64,000 nucleotides of DNA. Source: Leifsonia sp. SCN 70-46 (GTDB lineage Bacteria > Actinomycetota > Actinomycetes > Actinomycetales > Microbacteriaceae). How positions within the stretch are numbered: the first letter of the stretch is position 1; each line of letters begins with the position of its first letter. The notes under the pieces are model-generated. The model was not told where the DNA came from, ran no database searches, and saw nothing but the letters and a program-made list of their open reading frames with translations. Made by a program: the position numbers and the translations under genes. The DNA lies in NCBI GenBank assembly GCA_001725325.1, contig MEFY01000002.1:2421559-2485558 (forward strand), read 5' to 3'. Below, one piece after another: positions 39,490 to 50,750 of the stretch.

Positions 39490-40302
39490 TCAGTTACCGG
39501 CGAAGCCGGGGTAGCTCGAGGGAGCAGGGCTTGCGGGCGGCTGCTGGCCCTGGGCGCCGTAGGGGTTCGACTCGAACGGCTGCTGCGTCTCGTAGCTCGG
39601 CTGCGCGGCGTACTGCTGCGCGGGAACCTCGGCGAACGACTGAGCGGTCGCGGGAGCAGACGCGGCCACGGCGGCGGCGGGCGCCGACGTGAGCACGTTG
39701 GACGAGTCGAGCTCGCGCAGCTGGCCCTCGATGTAGCCCTTGAGCTTCTGGCGGTACTCGCGCTCGAAGTTGCGGAGCTCCTCGATGCGGTGCTCGAGCT
39801 GCTGGCGCTCGCTGTCGAGGTCGCCCAGCTGGGCGCGCTGGCGGTTCTCCGCCTCGGCGACGACGCGCGCGGCGGTCGCGTGGCCCTGGGCGATGAGCGC
39901 GTCGCGCTTCTCGACACCCTCGCGCACGTGCTCCTCGTGGAGGCGGCGGGCGAGCTGCAGCAGGTTGTTGGTGTTGCCCGGGTCCATGGGGTTGGCGTCG
40001 AGCGCCGCACCGGCGAAGGCGGGGGCCGCAGCGGGAGCGGGGGCCGCGACGGGCTCCGGCTGCTGCGTGAACGCGGGCTGCTGGGCCTGCTGCGGCTGTG
40101 CGGCAGCGGCGCGCTGGGCGTCGTTCGCCCGGGCCTCGGCGGCGACGAGGCGCTGGCGCAGCTCCTCGTTCTCCTGGTTCAGGCGACGCAGCTCGACGAC
40201 GACCTCGTCGAGGAAGTCGTCCACCTCGTCCTGGTCGTATCCCTCACGGAACTTCGTGGGCTGGAAACGCTTGTTGACTACGTCTTCTGGAGTCAAAGCC
40301 AT
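39490..40302 (-). CDS. wag31: Polar growth and division protein Wag31/DivIVA
   Basis: 270 residues. The N-terminal DivIVA membrane-binding domain is MALTPEDVVNKRFQPTKFREGYDQDEVDDFLDEV (as separate blocks) followed by a coiled coil, a proline/alanine/glutamine-rich linker, a second coiled coil (about residues 110-190), and a low-complexity Q/P/Y tail. It recruits wall synthesis to the cell poles. ATG 40302 follows GAGGTGA at the right distance; an earlier GTG at 40311 lies inside that ribosome site and is not used. Confidence 0.96.
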   Translation of the reverse strand: MALTPEDVVNKRFQPTKFREGYDQDEVDDFLDEVVVELRRLNQENEELRQRLVAAEARANDAQRAAAAQPQQAQQPAFTQQPEPVAAPAPAAAPAFAGAALDANPMDPGNTNNLLQLARRLHEEHVREGVEKRDALIAQGHATAARVVAEAENRQRAQLGDLDSERQQLEHRIEELRNFEREYRQKLKGYIEGQLRELDSSNVLTSAPAAAVAASAPATAQSFAEVPAQQYAAQPSYETQQPFESNPYGAQGQQPPASPAPSSYPGFAGN

Positions 40303-40326
40303 AGCTGTCACCTCTAATTACTCTCT

Positions 40327-40343
40327 CTAGAAACACGTTCTAG
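40327..40343. promoter_or_regulatory. Inverted repeat CTAGAA-ACACG-TTCTAG before wag31
   Basis: Perfect 6-base arms around 5 bases, 25 bases upstream of the wag31 ATG. A second inverted repeat, CCGACG (40355-40360) and CGTCGG (40370-40375), lies just beyond it. They may be operator and promoter elements, or the end hairpin of the yggT transcript. Confidence 0.35.
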
Positions 40344-40468
40344 CCGCTTGCGCCCCGACGCTTCGGAAACGTCGGAACTACGTTGTACCACCAAACACGC
40401 TGGTGTGAAACAGTGCGGGTAGAACAGGTCGTCCCCGCCGGACCTGAGTCCACAGTACAGCGAAGACG

Positions 40469-40780
40469 TCAGTTGACGAATCCCAGTGAGACAGAAATCA
40501 GGATGACGGTGACGAGCATGACGATCGTCCAGGCGAAGTCGATGGCCGTTCCCCCGACGCGCAGCGGCGGAATCACGCGGCGCACGACCTTGATGGGCGG
40601 GTCGGTGATCGAGTACACGAACTCGGCGAGGACGAGGCCGAATCCGCGCGGACGCCACGAACGGGCGAACACGCGCACGAGGTCGAGCACGAACCTCGCC
40701 CACATCAGCACGAAGAAGATCGTGAGTGCTACGTAGACGACGAGGGCGATGATGGAGACGACGGGCGATGCGGAAGACAC
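40469..40780 (-). CDS. YggT family membrane protein
   Basis: 103 residues, two membrane helices (about 8-32 and 80-100) with the conserved YSITDPPIKVVRRVIPP between. YggT proteins are found beside sepF and divIVA in actinobacteria and are thought to belong to the division machinery, though the exact role is unknown. Confidence 0.93.
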   Translation of the reverse strand: MSSASPVVSIIALVVYVALTIFFVLMWARFVLDLVRVFARSWRPRGFGLVLAEFVYSITDPPIKVVRRVIPPLRVGGTAIDFAWTIVMLVTVILISVSLGFVN

Positions 40781-40823
40781 GTCGAAAGACTAACCGCTGG
40801 GCGGAGGTGCCCAGCGCCGCCGG

Positions 40824-41288
40824 CTACTGCCCGAAGAACGACGCGTCGACGTCGGACTCGACCTCGGCGTGGTCGCCGCTCACCGCGACGTGCGCGGGCG
40901 AGAGCAGGAACACCTTGTTCGTGACGCGCTCGATCTTGCCGTAGAGGCCCTGCGACAGGCCGCTCGCGAAGTCGATGAGACGACGGGCATCCGGCTCGCT
41001 CATCTGCGACAGGTTGATGATGACCGGGATGCCCTCGCGGAAGTTCTCCGCGATGAGCTGCGCGTCCTTGTACTGGCGCGGGTGCACGGTGAGGATCTCG
41101 TTCATCTCGGCGGCCGAGGGGCGCGCGGAGGTCGAGCGGCGCAGCGGCGTGACCGGGGCGCGGTTGGCCGCCGGCGCGGCCTGGTGGTGGGCGACGGGCG
41201 CTGCGGGGGCCGAGGGACCCTGCTCGTACTCGTAGTCCTCGTCGGCGAGACCGAGATAGACCATCGTCTTGCGCAGCGGGTTAGCCAT
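40824..41288 (-). CDS. sepF: Cell division protein SepF
   Basis: 154 residues. An N-terminal amphipathic membrane-binding helix ([20 protein letters not shown]), an alanine/proline linker, then the SepF core with [23 protein letters not shown] and [23 protein letters not shown] (in separate blocks). It anchors FtsZ to the membrane in actinobacteria, which lack FtsA. ATG 41288 has GGAGG eight bases upstream. Confidence 0.96.
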   Translation of the reverse strand: MANPLRKTMVYLGLADEDYEYEQGPSAPAAPVAHHQAAPAANRAPVTPLRRSTSARPSAAEMNEILTVHPRQYKDAQLIAENFREGIPVIINLSQMSEPDARRLIDFASGLSQGLYGKIERVTNKVFLLSPAHVAVSGDHAEVESDVDASFFGQ

Positions 41289-41325
41289 GTCGTTCCTCCA
41301 TGATCGTGAAGCTTCCACCACGACA

Positions 41326-41982
41326 TTAACCTTGGGGAGGGCGATTTCCCGTGATTGCCGTTCCGATGCGCAGGTGTGTCGCGCCCTCGAGGATGGCGTC
41401 GGCGTAGTCGCCCGACATGCCCATCGAGAGCGCGCCGGCATCGGGCGCCACGCGGCGCAGGCCGTCGGACAGCTCCCGCACGCGCGCGAATGCCGCGCGC
41501 GGCTCCGCGCCGAGCGGCGCGACGGCCATGAGGCCGCGCACGTCGAGGCCGCCGTCGAGCGCCGCCTGGGCGAGCCGCTCGACGCCCTCGGGCCGCACGC
41601 CGCCGCGGCCCGGGTCGTCGGTGAGGTTGACCTGGATGAGCACGGGCGTGCCTGCGAGGGGCGCGACGAGCGACTCCCGGTCGAACGAGTGCACGAGGCC
41701 CGCGTACGCCGCGACCTGCCTCGCCTTGTTGGACTGCACCTGGCCCACGAAGTGCCACAGGAGGTCGAGGTCGGCGAGCTCCGCGGCCTTGGCCTGCGCC
41801 TCCTGGTGGCGGTTCTCGCCGAAGTCCCGCACGCCGAGGGCGTGCAGGTCGCGCACGAGCTGCGCGGGGTGGAACTTGGTCACCACGACGGTCGTGATCT
41901 CGGCGGCGCTGCGGCCGGCGCGCGCGGCGGCATCCTCGATGCCCTGGTGCACCGCCGCGAGGCGGGACGCGAGATCGCTCAC
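41326..41982 (-). CDS. YggS family PLP homeostasis protein
   Basis: 218 residues. The PLP lysine is in [14 protein letters not shown] near residue 35; [13 protein letters not shown] and [14 protein letters not shown] are the family motifs; [11 protein letters not shown] and IGTAITG form the phosphate site. It balances free PLP and is usually found with division genes. GTG 41982 overlaps the ftsZ stop as GTGA. Confidence 0.95.
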   Translation of the reverse strand: MSDLASRLAAVHQGIEDAAARAGRSAAEITTVVVTKFHPAQLVRDLHALGVRDFGENRHQEAQAKAAELADLDLLWHFVGQVQSNKARQVAAYAGLVHSFDRESLVAPLAGTPVLIQVNLTDDPGRGGVRPEGVERLAQAALDGGLDVRGLMAVAPLGAEPRAAFARVRELSDGLRRVAPDAGALSMGMSGDYADAILEGATHLRIGTAITGNRPPQG

Positions 41983-43118
41983 TTGAGGAAGTCGGGGATG
42001 TCCAGGTCGTTCTCGTCGTCGTCGAAGCTGCGGTCCACGGGCGTGTGCACCAAGGTGGGCTCGGGCGTCCACGCCTGCGTGTCGGCGTCGCTGCTCGCGG
42101 ACGCGGTGGCGGCCGGCGCGTCCGGCACGACGTAGTTGGTGCGACGGCCCTCGCGCACGCGCACGACCGGCTCGCCGCCGTCGAAGCCCGCGGCGATGAC
42201 GGTCACGCGCACCTCGTCGCCGAGCGTGTCGTCGATGACGGCGCCGAAGATGATGTTGGCCTCGGGATGCACGGCCTCCTGCACGAGGCGTGCGGCGTCG
42301 TTGATCTCGAAGATGCCGAGGTTCGAGCCGCCCTGGATCGACAGGAGCACGCCGTGCGCGCCGTCGATCGAGGCCTCGAGCAGGGGGCTCGCGACCGCGA
42401 GCTCCGCGGCCTTGATGGCCCGGTCGGCGCCGCGCGCGGAGCCGATGCCCATGAGGGCCGAGCCCGCGCCCTGCATGACCGACTTGACGTCGGCGAAGTC
42501 GAGGTTGATGAGGCCGGGGGTCGTGATGAGGTCGGTGATGCCCTGCACACCGGCGACGAGCACCTGGTCTGCCGTGGCGAACGCCTCGAGCATGCTGATG
42601 CCGCGGTCGCTGATCTCGAGCAGGCGGTCGTTGGGCACGACGATGAGCGTGTCGACCTCGTTCTTGAGGTTGACGACGCCGACCTCGGCCTGCGCGGAGC
42701 GGCGCTTGCCCTCGAAGCCGAAGGGCTTGGTGACGACGCCGATGGTGAGAGCGCCGATCGACTTGGCGATGCGCGCGACCACGGGGGCACCGCCGGTGCC
42801 CGTGCCGCCGCCCTCGCCCGCGGTGACGAAGACCATGTCGGCGCCCGCGAGGGCCTCCTCGATCTCCTCGGCGTGGTCCTCGGCGGCCCGACGGCCGACC
42901 TCGGGGTCGGCTCCCGCACCGAGGCCGCGCGTGAGCTCACGGCCCACGTCGAGCTTGACGTCGGCGTCGCTCATGAGCAGGGCCTGGGCGTCGGTGTTGA
43001 TCGCGATGAACTCGACCCCGCGCAGGCCGAGCTCGATCATCCGGTTGACGGCGTTGACGCCGCCGCCACCGATGCCGACTACCTTGATGACTGCTAGGTA
43101 GTTCTGGTTTGACGTCAC
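41979..43118 (-). CDS. ftsZ: Cell division protein FtsZ
   Basis: Tubulin-like GTPase of the Z ring, 379 residues. [11 protein letters not shown] at the N-terminus, GGGTGTG tubulin signature near residue 108, and the C-terminal binding peptide DIPDFLK. GTG 43118 with GGAGG eight bases upstream starts [15 protein letters not shown]. It is the last gene of the dcw order, followed by yggS and sepF. Confidence 0.97.
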   Translation of the reverse strand: MTSNQNYLAVIKVVGIGGGGVNAVNRMIELGLRGVEFIAINTDAQALLMSDADVKLDVGRELTRGLGAGADPEVGRRAAEDHAEEIEEALAGADMVFVTAGEGGGTGTGGAPVVARIAKSIGALTIGVVTKPFGFEGKRRSAQAEVGVVNLKNEVDTLIVVPNDRLLEISDRGISMLEAFATADQVLVAGVQGITDLITTPGLINLDFADVKSVMQGAGSALMGIGSARGADRAIKAAELAVASPLLEASIDGAHGVLLSIQGGSNLGIFEINDAARLVQEAVHPEANIIFGAVIDDTLGDEVRVTVIAAGFDGGEPVVRVREGRRTNYVVPDAPAATASASSDADTQAWTPEPTLVHTPVDRSFDDDENDLDIPDFLK

Positions 43119-43166
43119 TTCCGGCCTCCGCTGCCTGTTGCACTTCAGAAACTCGAGCAACCTTAA

Positions 43167-43181
43167 ACCTCTGGTTGAGGT
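43167..43181. promoter_or_regulatory. Inverted repeat ACCTC-TGGTT-GAGGT upstream of ftsZ
   Basis: Short palindrome in the only AT-richer stretch of the 150-base ftsQ-ftsZ gap, next to TATACC and TTTAAG on the minus strand, which could act as a -10. It suggests that ftsZ has its own promoter in addition to the dcw transcript. Weak evidence. Confidence 0.3.
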
Positions 43182-43270
43182 ATAAAGTTATGCTCAGTAT
43201 GCATTTCCTGTGTTGAGGGTAGGTCGGCCCCTCCCCCTCTGCCCGCAACGGGGCCAGCGTGTCGGATTGT

Positions 43271-44263
43271 CTAGCTCGGTCTGAAGACGCCGTTGCCCGG
43301 GGCCGACACGTCGAACGTGCCGGGGCTCGACGGGTCCGTGAGCGCGATGAGCCCCGCGAGCAGGGCCGCCTTCTTGTCGGACTGCGCCGCGCTCCCCCAG
43401 TGCACGCCCTGCCCGACGCCCGTGAGCACGAGCGAGACGTCGTCCTTCGTCGTGGCGTTCGCCGTGTCGACCTGGGCGAGCAGCTCCGGCGGGAGCGCGA
43501 GCAGCACCTCGACGACGGCCGCGAACGCCGGCCCCGACGTCGGCGCCCCGCCCACGTTGATGACCGGGACGCCCGGCAGGCGCTCGGCCGACTGCTGCAC
43601 GACGATGCCCGCGGGGTCGACGAGGTCGAAGCCCGTCGCGGTCGCGATGCTGCCCACGGGCTGCCGCTCGGTGACGTGGATGATGAGCGTGTCCGGCGGC
43701 ACGATCTCCGTCACGTAGCTGCGGATGAGCGGGAACACCGAGAGGTCTCGTGTCATGCGGTCGTAGTCGATGAGGGCGAGGGGCGTGCCGAGCTGGTCGT
43801 CGGCCGCCGCGACGATCTCCGCGGGGTCGATCCGCGACGTGCCGTCGACGGTCACGGTGCGCAGCGCGAGGATGGGCGAGTACACGGCCGTCACCACGAG
43901 CAGGGCCATGGTCACGAGCAGCCCCACCACTGCCGCGATCGCGACGCGGCGGTTGCGCGCGCGGCGCGTGAACCTGCGCACCTCCGCGCGCTCGTAGCGG
44001 CGGCGCTCGCGCGCGGCGCGCCTGAGCTCGGACTTCGCGGCCGCGTCGGGGCGCGGCGCACGGCTCGGCGAGACGCGCGGGGCGGCTGCCGGCGCGGGCG
44101 CCGTCGACCGCCGCTGCAGCGGAACGACCGCGGGCTTCTTGCCGGACTTGGGCTGGGGCTCCGGCACGGACCTCGGCTCCGGCCGCGGCGGCTGGGCGCG
44201 GGCCTTGGGCGCGCGGGCGGGCTGCTGCGGCTTCGGCGGGTCGAACCCCTCTGGCCGTTTCAC
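43271..44263 (-). CDS. ftsQ: Cell division protein FtsQ
   Basis: 330 residues. A basic, proline-rich cytoplasmic N-terminus of about 100 residues, one membrane helix (VAIAAVVGLLVTMALLVVTAV), then a POTRA domain (LRTVTVDGTSRIDPAEIVAA) and the FtsQ beta domain. The GTG at 44263 lies three bases from the murC stop. Confidence 0.94.
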   Translation of the reverse strand: MKRPEGFDPPKPQQPARAPKARAQPPRPEPRSVPEPQPKSGKKPAVVPLQRRSTAPAPAAAPRVSPSRAPRPDAAAKSELRRAARERRRYERAEVRRFTRRARNRRVAIAAVVGLLVTMALLVVTAVYSPILALRTVTVDGTSRIDPAEIVAAADDQLGTPLALIDYDRMTRDLSVFPLIRSYVTEIVPPDTLIIHVTERQPVGSIATATGFDLVDPAGIVVQQSAERLPGVPVINVGGAPTSGPAFAAVVEVLLALPPELLAQVDTANATTKDDVSLVLTGVGQGVHWGSAAQSDKKAALLAGLIALTDPSSPGTFDVSAPGNGVFRPS

Positions 44264-44266
44264 GCG

Positions 44267-45661
44267 CTACCGGTCCCGGCCGAGGGCCTCGAGCAGCTGG
44301 GGGACGATGCGGTACACGTCGCCGCAGCTCAGGGTCATGATGATGTCGCCCTCGCGCGCGATCGCCGCGGCGCGGTCGGCGGCCTGCTGCCAGTCCGGGA
44401 GGTAGTCGACGTGCTCCGGATCGGCGAAGCGCTCGGAGACGAGGGCGCCCGTGACGCCCGGGACCGGGTCCTCGCGCGCGCCGAACACGTCCAGCACGAT
44501 GGTGTGGTCGGCGAGCCGCTCGTACGTCTCGGCGAACTCGCCCGCCATGGCCTGCGTGCGGCTGTAGAGGTGCGGCTGGTGCACCGCGATGATGCGCCCC
44601 TCGCCCACGACGCTGCGTGCGGCGCTCAGGGCCGCGCCCACCTCGGTGGGGTGGTGCGCGTAGTCGTCGTAGACGCTCACGCCCCGCACGACGCCGTGCA
44701 GCTCGAAGCGACGCTCGGTGCCGCCGAACGTCGCTATCGCGTCGAGGGATGCGCGGGGCTCGAACCCGAGCCCCACGAGCACGGCGAACGCGCCGGCGGC
44801 GTTGAGGGCGTTGTGGCGTCCGGGCACGCGCAGGGTCGTGGCGTAGTCCTCGCCGCGCCACGACACCGAGAAGGAGACCGGCCCCTCGGACCCGATGGAG
44901 TGCACGCGCACGTCGGCCGCGGCATCCTCGCCGAAGGTCACGATGTTCGCGTGCGCGAGAGCCCTCGTGACGCGCACGGCCCCGGGGTCGTCGCTCGAGA
45001 TGACGACGAGCTCCGACGCGCGGTCGGCGAAGGTCACGAACGCCGCGTCGAAGGCGTCGTGGTCGCCGTAGTGGTCGAGGTGGTCGGCGTCGACGTTCGT
45101 GACGAGGGCCACCGCCGTGTCGTACAGCAGGAACGACCCGTCGGACTCGTCGGCCTCGACGACGAAGAGCTCTCCCCCGCCGAACGACGAGCTCACGCCG
45201 AGCGACTGGATGATGCCCCCGTTGACGAAGCTCGGGTCGGCGCCGAGCTCGAGGAGGGCCGTGACGATCATCCCCGTCGAGGTCGTCTTGCCGTGGGCGC
45301 CCGCGACGGCGACGAGCCGCTTGCTGTTGATGAGCCACGCAAGGGCCTGCGAGCGGTGGAGCACGGGGATGCCCCGGCGCACGGCCTCGAGGTACTCCGG
45401 GTTGTCCGGCCAGAGCGCGCCCGTGTACACGAGGGCCTCGGCGTCGCCCACGTTCGCGGCGTCGTGCCCGAGGGATACCGTCACCCCCAGGGCGCGCAGG
45501 TCTTCGGTGTTGTGGTTCTCCGAGCGGTCGGAGCCGCTCACACGGTGCCCCGCGGCGACGAAGAGGCGCGCGATGCCGCTCATCCCCGAGCCGCCGATGC
45601 CGACGAAGTGCACGGAACCGAGGTGCTCGGGCAGGGGCAGGGAGAGGTCGGGCTTGATCAT
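44267..45661 (-). CDS. murC: UDP-N-acetylmuramate--L-alanine ligase
   Basis: 464 residues. [16 protein letters not shown] at the N-terminus, the ATP loop in [13 protein letters not shown] near residue 117, and [11 protein letters not shown] near 335. It adds the first amino acid of the muropeptide. Confidence 0.97.
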   Translation of the reverse strand: MIKPDLSLPLPEHLGSVHFVGIGGSGMSGIARLFVAAGHRVSGSDRSENHNTEDLRALGVTVSLGHDAANVGDAEALVYTGALWPDNPEYLEAVRRGIPVLHRSQALAWLINSKRLVAVAGAHGKTTSTGMIVTALLELGADPSFVNGGIIQSLGVSSSFGGGELFVVEADESDGSFLLYDTAVALVTNVDADHLDHYGDHDAFDAAFVTFADRASELVVISSDDPGAVRVTRALAHANIVTFGEDAAADVRVHSIGSEGPVSFSVSWRGEDYATTLRVPGRHNALNAAGAFAVLVGLGFEPRASLDAIATFGGTERRFELHGVVRGVSVYDDYAHHPTEVGAALSAARSVVGEGRIIAVHQPHLYSRTQAMAGEFAETYERLADHTIVLDVFGAREDPVPGVTGALVSERFADPEHVDYLPDWQQAADRAAAIAREGDIIMTLSCGDVYRIVPQLLEALGRDR

Positions 45662-45672
45662 CGCACTCGATG

Positions 45673-46761
45673 TTACGGGGCCGTGCCGCGCGATGCCGCC
45701 GCGTCGACGAGGTCGACCATCCGGTCTGTGCCGTCGAGCGCGCCCACCGTCGCGATGCGCGCGGCCATGTCGGCGATGCGCGCGCGGTTGCGCAGCAGCG
45801 GGACGAGGCCCGTCGCCACCCAGTCGGGCGTGAAGAGCGCGTCGCGGACCATGAGCGCCCCGCCAGCCTCGACGGCTCCGCGCGCGTTGAAGCGCTGCTC
45901 GCCGTTGCCCACGGGATACGGCACGAAGACCGCGGGGATGCCGAGGCCGCTCAGCTCGGCGACGGTTGCCGTGCCCGCGCGCGAGACGGCGAGGTCGGCG
46001 GCCGCGAGGGCGAGGTCCATGCGGTCCGCGTACTGGAGCACGACGTAGCCGGGCAGGTAGGGGTCGTCGACGGCGTCGCGGTAGGCGCCCGTCACGTGCA
46101 GCACCTGCCAGCCCGTGCCGAGGATGAGCGTGATCGCCTGCGACACGGTGTCGTTGATGCGCTTGGCGCCCGACGAGCCTCCCGTGACGAGCAGCGTGGG
46201 CTTGGAGCCGTCGAGCCCGAAGAGGGCGAGGGCCTCGGTGCGCGCGGAGAACTTGTCGAGCTGCTCGATCTCGCGGCGCAGCGGCATCCCCACGACGCGG
46301 CCGCCGCGGATCCTCGTGCCCGCGAACGCCGTTCCCACGAAGGGCGTGAACCGCGCGCCGAGCCGGTTGGCGATGCCGGGCTTGGCGTTGGCCTCGTGGA
46401 TGGCGAACGGCACGCGCTCGGCACGCGCCGCGAGGTAGGCCGGGGCGGACACGTAGCCGCCGAAGCCGACGACCACGTCGACGTGGCGCTCGCGCAAGAT
46501 CGCCCGCACGGAGTCGACGGTGCCGCGCAGCCGCGAAGGGAAGCGCAGGGCGGCGCGGTTCGGGCGGCGCGGGAACGGCACGCGCGGGATCGTGAGCAGC
46601 TCGTACCCGCGCTCCGGGACCAGGCGCGACTCGAGCCCCTCCTCGGTGCCGAGCACGAGCACGGTCGAGCCCGGGTGGCGCTCGAGCAGGCGGTCGGCCA
46701 CCGCGAGCAGCGGGTTGACATGGCCGGCGGTCCCGCCGCCGGCCAAGAGGTACGTGGTCAT
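45673..46761 (-). CDS. murG: UDP-N-acetylglucosamine--undecaprenyl-pyrophosphoryl-MurNAc-pentapeptide transferase
   Basis: Makes lipid II at the inner face of the membrane. 362 residues; [18 protein letters not shown] at the N-terminus, [26 protein letters not shown] and [11 protein letters not shown] for the donor site, and [13 protein letters not shown] in the C-terminal domain. ATG 46761 overlaps the ftsW stop as ATGA. Confidence 0.97.
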   Translation of the reverse strand: MTTYLLAGGGTAGHVNPLLAVADRLLERHPGSTVLVLGTEEGLESRLVPERGYELLTIPRVPFPRRPNRAALRFPSRLRGTVDSVRAILRERHVDVVVGFGGYVSAPAYLAARAERVPFAIHEANAKPGIANRLGARFTPFVGTAFAGTRIRGGRVVGMPLRREIEQLDKFSARTEALALFGLDGSKPTLLVTGGSSGAKRINDTVSQAITLILGTGWQVLHVTGAYRDAVDDPYLPGYVVLQYADRMDLALAAADLAVSRAGTATVAELSGLGIPAVFVPYPVGNGEQRFNARGAVEAGGALMVRDALFTPDWVATGLVPLLRNRARIADMAARIATVGALDGTDRMVDLVDAAASRGTAP

Positions 46762-48143
46762 GCCCGCGAGCGTACCCGTTGCGCGGCGAGCATGCGGGAA
46801 CGCTCGGCGGGCGTCTGCTCGACGACCGCCTCCGGCCTTGCCGCGCCCGAGCGCGCGAACGAGAGCACGACGCCGATGCCGAGCAGGGTCGCGATGAGCG
46901 CGGAGCCGCCCGCGGAGATGAGCGGCAGGGGAACGCCGAGCACGGGCAGCACGCCCAGGACGACGGCGATGTTCACGAAGGCCTGGCCGATGGTCCACAC
47001 CATGACGCCAGCCGTGACGATGCGCGCGAACGGGTCGCGCGCGCCGCGGAGCACGCGCACGAAGGCGATGGTGAGCACGACGAAGAGGGCGAGCACGACG
47101 AGCGCCCCGATGAGGCCCAGCTCCTCGCCGATGATGGCGAAGATGTAGTCGCTGGATGCCTCGGGCAGCCAGTTCCACTTGGCCACCGAGTTGCCGAGGC
47201 CCTTGCCGAAGATGCCGCCGGCGGCGAGGGCCCACGTGGCGTGCAGCGGCTGCCAGCACTCGGCGACCGAGAGGTCGACGCACCCGTTGAGCCAGATCGA
47301 CACGCGGGAGGAGCGCGACGAGCCGATCGTCGAGAAGAACAGCGCGAGCACGGCGACGCCCGCGAGCGCGACGAAGAGGTGCTTGAGCCGCACTCCCGCG
47401 AAGTAGAGGCAGCCGAGCACGATCATGACCATGACCGACGCCGTGCCGAGGTCCTTGCCGACCATGACGAGCACGAGGGCCGTGCCCGCGATGGGCAGGA
47501 TGGGGAACGCGACGCGCCGCCAGTCGTCGAGCTCGTCCTGCCGCACGGCGAGCACGGAGGCGATCCACACGATGAGGGCGACCTTCACGAACTCGGAGGG
47601 CTGGGCCGAGAACGACTCGCCGACGCGGATCCAGTTGTTGTTGCCGCCGTAGCCGAACCCGATGCCGGGCACGAAGACGAGCAGCTGGAGGAACCCGCCG
47701 AACACGAGGAAGTGCCAGGCCCACTTCTTCCAGAACGTGGTGGGCATGCGCGAGGCGATGAGCATGAGCGGGATGCCGACGACCGCGAAGAGCCCCTGCC
47801 GCGCGAAGCGTCCGAAGAAGCCCTCGTCGTCGCTGAACGACTCGATCGTCGACGACGACAGCACCATGACGAGGCCGAAGATCACGAGGAAGAGCGTGAC
47901 GCCCAGCAGCAGGAAGTAGTCGGTCTGGGCCGCGGCGAAGATGCGCTTGACCGGCACGACCGCGACGGCGGGGCGCGGAGCGCGTGCGCGCGGTGCGGCG
48001 GGCGCGGCCGCGGGACGACGTCGGGGCTGGGCGACGGGTGGGGCGGCTGCCGCGGTGCGCGCGGCCCTGGCCTCGGCGGCGCGGGCCTGCTGGGCTGCCT
48101 TAGCCCGTTGGGCCTGGGTGAGGGGTGCGCGCGTCGATGTCAT
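46758..48143 (-). CDS. ftsW: Lipid II polymerase FtsW (SEDS family)
   Basis: 461 residues. An alanine-rich cytoplasmic N-terminus (about 75 residues) precedes about ten membrane helices. SEDS motifs are GNNNWIRVG with [24 protein letters not shown], and [15 protein letters not shown] near the end. It polymerises septal glycan with FtsI. The start lies within the end of murD (overlap about 44 bases). Confidence 0.95.
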   Translation of the reverse strand: MTSTRAPLTQAQRAKAAQQARAAEARAARTAAAAPPVAQPRRRPAAAPAAPRARAPRPAVAVVPVKRIFAAAQTDYFLLLGVTLFLVIFGLVMVLSSSTIESFSDDEGFFGRFARQGLFAVVGIPLMLIASRMPTTFWKKWAWHFLVFGGFLQLLVFVPGIGFGYGGNNNWIRVGESFSAQPSEFVKVALIVWIASVLAVRQDELDDWRRVAFPILPIAGTALVLVMVGKDLGTASVMVMIVLGCLYFAGVRLKHLFVALAGVAVLALFFSTIGSSRSSRVSIWLNGCVDLSVAECWQPLHATWALAAGGIFGKGLGNSVAKWNWLPEASSDYIFAIIGEELGLIGALVVLALFVVLTIAFVRVLRGARDPFARIVTAGVMVWTIGQAFVNIAVVLGVLPVLGVPLPLISAGGSALIATLLGIGVVLSFARSGAARPEAVVEQTPAERSRMLAAQRVRSRA

Positions 48144-49611
48144 CGCCTGCCCCTCCCAGGTACTCCCTCACGGCCGCGGCGAACCTGTCGCCCCGGTCCG
48201 CGTAGTCAACGAACTGGTCCATGGATGCCGCTGCCGGCGCCATGAGCACGGTGTCCCCCTGAGACGCCATCCCCCCGGCGACGCGCACTGCGTGCGGCAT
48301 CACCCCGTCAGTGTCCGTCTCCTCGACTTCGATGAGCGGGACCTCAGGGGCGTGTCGTCCAAATGCTTCAACCACAGGTTGACGGTTGACGCCGATCACG
48401 ACGGCGCCCCGGAGGCGCCGACGGTGCCGCTCGACGAGCGGCGCGATGTCGACGCCCTTGAGCAGGCCGCCCACGACCCACACCACCGAGGGGAACGAGC
48501 GCAGCGCGGCCTCTGCCGCGTGGGGGTTCGTCGCCTTGGAGTCGTCGACCCAGGTGACGCCGTCTGCGGTCGCGACGGTCTCGGTGCGGTGGTGGTCGAC
48601 GCGGAAGGTCGCGAGGCCCGAACGGACGCTCTCCGGCGTCATGCCGACCGACCGGACGAGGGCGGCGGCCGCGAGCACGTTCGCGACCATGTGCGGGCTC
48701 GCGAGGCCGGCCTCGGCGAGCTCCCCGTGCGTCGTGAGCTCGAGCGCCTCCTTGTGGCGGGTGTCGAGGAACGCGCGGTCGACGACGAGGTCGCCCACCA
48801 TGCCGATGTCGCTCGGCCCGGGGGTGTCGAGGCCGAAGCCGATGGCACGGCACCCCTCCTGCACCTCGGCCTCCTCGAGCAGGTGCATGGTCGCCTCGTC
48901 CGCGCGGTTGTAGACGCACGCGAGGCGCGTGTTCCAGTAGACGGTCGCCTTGGCCTCGGCGTAGGCCTCCGGGGATCCGTGGAAGTCGAGGTGGTCGTCG
49001 GCGATGTTGAGGATGGCGCTCGCCGCGGGCGCGATGGCGCCGGGGCCCGAGCGGGGCATCCAATGCAGCTGGAAGCTCGAGAGTTCGACGACGAGCACGT
49101 CGAACCCCGCCGGGTAGCGGATGGCGTCGAGCACGGGCACGCCGATGTTGCCGACGGCCGCCGCGCGCAGGCCGGCGCCCTCGAGCAGGTGCGTCACGAG
49201 CTGCACGGTCGTGGTCTTGCCGTTGGTGCCCGTCACCGCGATCCAGTCGGCCGGGTCGCCGAGCTTGTCGCGCACGCGCCACGCGAGCTCGATGTCGCCC
49301 CACACCGCCACGTCGTGCGCGGCGGCCCACGCGAGCAGCGGGTGCGCGAGGGGGAACCCCGGCGACACGACCACGAGCTCCGGGTCGAACGAGTCGAGGT
49401 CGACGGCGGGCTCGTCCACGAACGCGGCACCGATGGCGTCGAGCATCTGCCGGCGCTCGGCCGTCGCCCTCGCCGCGGTCACGAGCACGTCGGCGCCCAG
49501 CTCGACGAGCGTGTCGGCCACGGAGAATCCCGTGACCCCCAGGCCCAGCACGACGACACGCAGGCCGCGCCAGTCCGCGTGCCAGCTGGTGAGGCTGTCG
49601 GGGCGCTCCAC
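48100..49611 (-). CDS. murD: UDP-N-acetylmuramoyl-L-alanine--D-glutamate ligase
   Basis: 503 residues. LGLGVTGFSVADTLVE at the N-terminus, the ATP loop GTNGKTTTVQLV near residue 125, and DDSKATNPHAAEAAL near 360. GTG 49611 is placed three bases after the mraY stop; an upstream GTG inside mraY is possible but less likely. Confidence 0.96.
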   Translation of the reverse strand: MERPDSLTSWHADWRGLRVVVLGLGVTGFSVADTLVELGADVLVTAARATAERRQMLDAIGAAFVDEPAVDLDSFDPELVVVSPGFPLAHPLLAWAAAHDVAVWGDIELAWRVRDKLGDPADWIAVTGTNGKTTTVQLVTHLLEGAGLRAAAVGNIGVPVLDAIRYPAGFDVLVVELSSFQLHWMPRSGPGAIAPAASAILNIADDHLDFHGSPEAYAEAKATVYWNTRLACVYNRADEATMHLLEEAEVQEGCRAIGFGLDTPGPSDIGMVGDLVVDRAFLDTRHKEALELTTHGELAEAGLASPHMVANVLAAAALVRSVGMTPESVRSGLATFRVDHHRTETVATADGVTWVDDSKATNPHAAEAALRSFPSVVWVVGGLLKGVDIAPLVERHRRRLRGAVVIGVNRQPVVEAFGRHAPEVPLIEVEETDTDGVMPHAVRVAGGMASQGDTVLMAPAAASMDQFVDYADRGDRFAAAVREYLGGAGDDIDARTPHPGPTG

Positions 49612-49613
49612 GG

Positions 49614-50750
49614 TCAGCGCGTGATCCACTCGAGGTAGAAGATGCCGACGCCGACGGCGACGAAGAGCGCGGCGATGAGCCAGAACCTCACGACGATCGT
49701 GATCTCCGCCCAGCCCTTGAGCTCGAAGTGGTGCTGCAGGGGGCTCATGAGGAAGATGCGCCTGCCCTGGCCGAACCGCCACTTGGTGAGCTTGAAGTAG
49801 CCCCGCTGGAGGATCACCGACCCCGTGACGATGAGGAACAGGCCGCCGATGAGCACGAGCAGCAGCTCGGTGCGCGAGAGGATCGCGAGCGCCGCGAGCG
49901 CTCCGCCCAGGCCGAGCGAGCCCGTGTCGCCCATGAAGATCTGGGCAGGCGACGTGTTGTACCAGAGGAAGCCGATGAGCGCGCCCCCGATGGCGGCGGC
50001 GACGACGGCGAGGTCGAGCGGGTCGCGCACGGTGTAGCAGTATCCCGCGTCCTCCGGGAGCAGGTTCACGTTGAAGCACGACTGGTTCGACTGCCAGAAG
50101 CCGATGAAGATGTACGCCGAGATGGCGAAGATCGCCGCACCCGTCGCGAGCCCGTCGAGCCCGTCGGCGACGTTGACGCCGTTGGAGGCGCTCACGATGA
50201 TGAGCGTCGTCCAGAGCACGAACGCCACTCCCCCGGCGATGAGGCCGAACGTCGCGAAGTCGAGCCACGAGATGTCGCGCACGCCCGAGATATAGGTGTG
50301 GCGGATGCCGTCGATGATCGTCGACGCGGGCGTGAGGTTGTTCTCGTCGGGGAAGTTGAGCGCGATGACGCCGAACACCGTCGCGACGATGACCTGCCCG
50401 GCGACCTTGGCCCAGCCGCCCAGGCCGAGGCTGCGCTGCTTGCGCGTCTTGAGGAAGTCGTCGACGAACCCGACGAGGCCCATGCCCGCCATGAGGAAGA
50501 GCACGAGCACGCCCACGAGGGTCATGTCGGTCTGGCCCACGAGGTGCCCGACCACATAGCCGATGCCCGCGCCGAGGATGAAGATGATGCCGCCCATCGT
50601 GGGCGTGCCGCGCTTCGTGTGGTGCGACTGCGGGCCGTCGTCACGGATGAACTGGCCCCACTTGAGCCGGTTGAAGAGCTTGATGAAGAGCGGCGTGAGG
50701 AAGAGCGTGAAGGCGAGGGAGAACCCGCCCGCGACGAGGAGGGCGATCAC
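49614..50750 (-). CDS. mraY: Phospho-N-acetylmuramoyl-pentapeptide-transferase
   Basis: Makes lipid I in the membrane. 378 residues, ten helices. Signature motifs are [16 protein letters not shown] (DD of the active site), [12 protein letters not shown] and [12 protein letters not shown], then the conserved [10 protein letters not shown]. The start overlaps the murF stop by four bases. Confidence 0.97.
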   Translation of the reverse strand: MIALLVAGGFSLAFTLFLTPLFIKLFNRLKWGQFIRDDGPQSHHTKRGTPTMGGIIFILGAGIGYVVGHLVGQTDMTLVGVLVLFLMAGMGLVGFVDDFLKTRKQRSLGLGGWAKVAGQVIVATVFGVIALNFPDENNLTPASTIIDGIRHTYISGVRDISWLDFATFGLIAGGVAFVLWTTLIIVSASNGVNVADGLDGLATGAAIFAISAYIFIGFWQSNQSCFNVNLLPEDAGYCYTVRDPLDLAVVAAAIGGALIGFLWYNTSPAQIFMGDTGSLGLGGALAALAILSRTELLLVLIGGLFLIVTGSVILQRGYFKLTKWRFGQGRRIFLMSPLQHHFELKGWAEITIVVRFWLIAALFVAVGVGIFYLEWITR

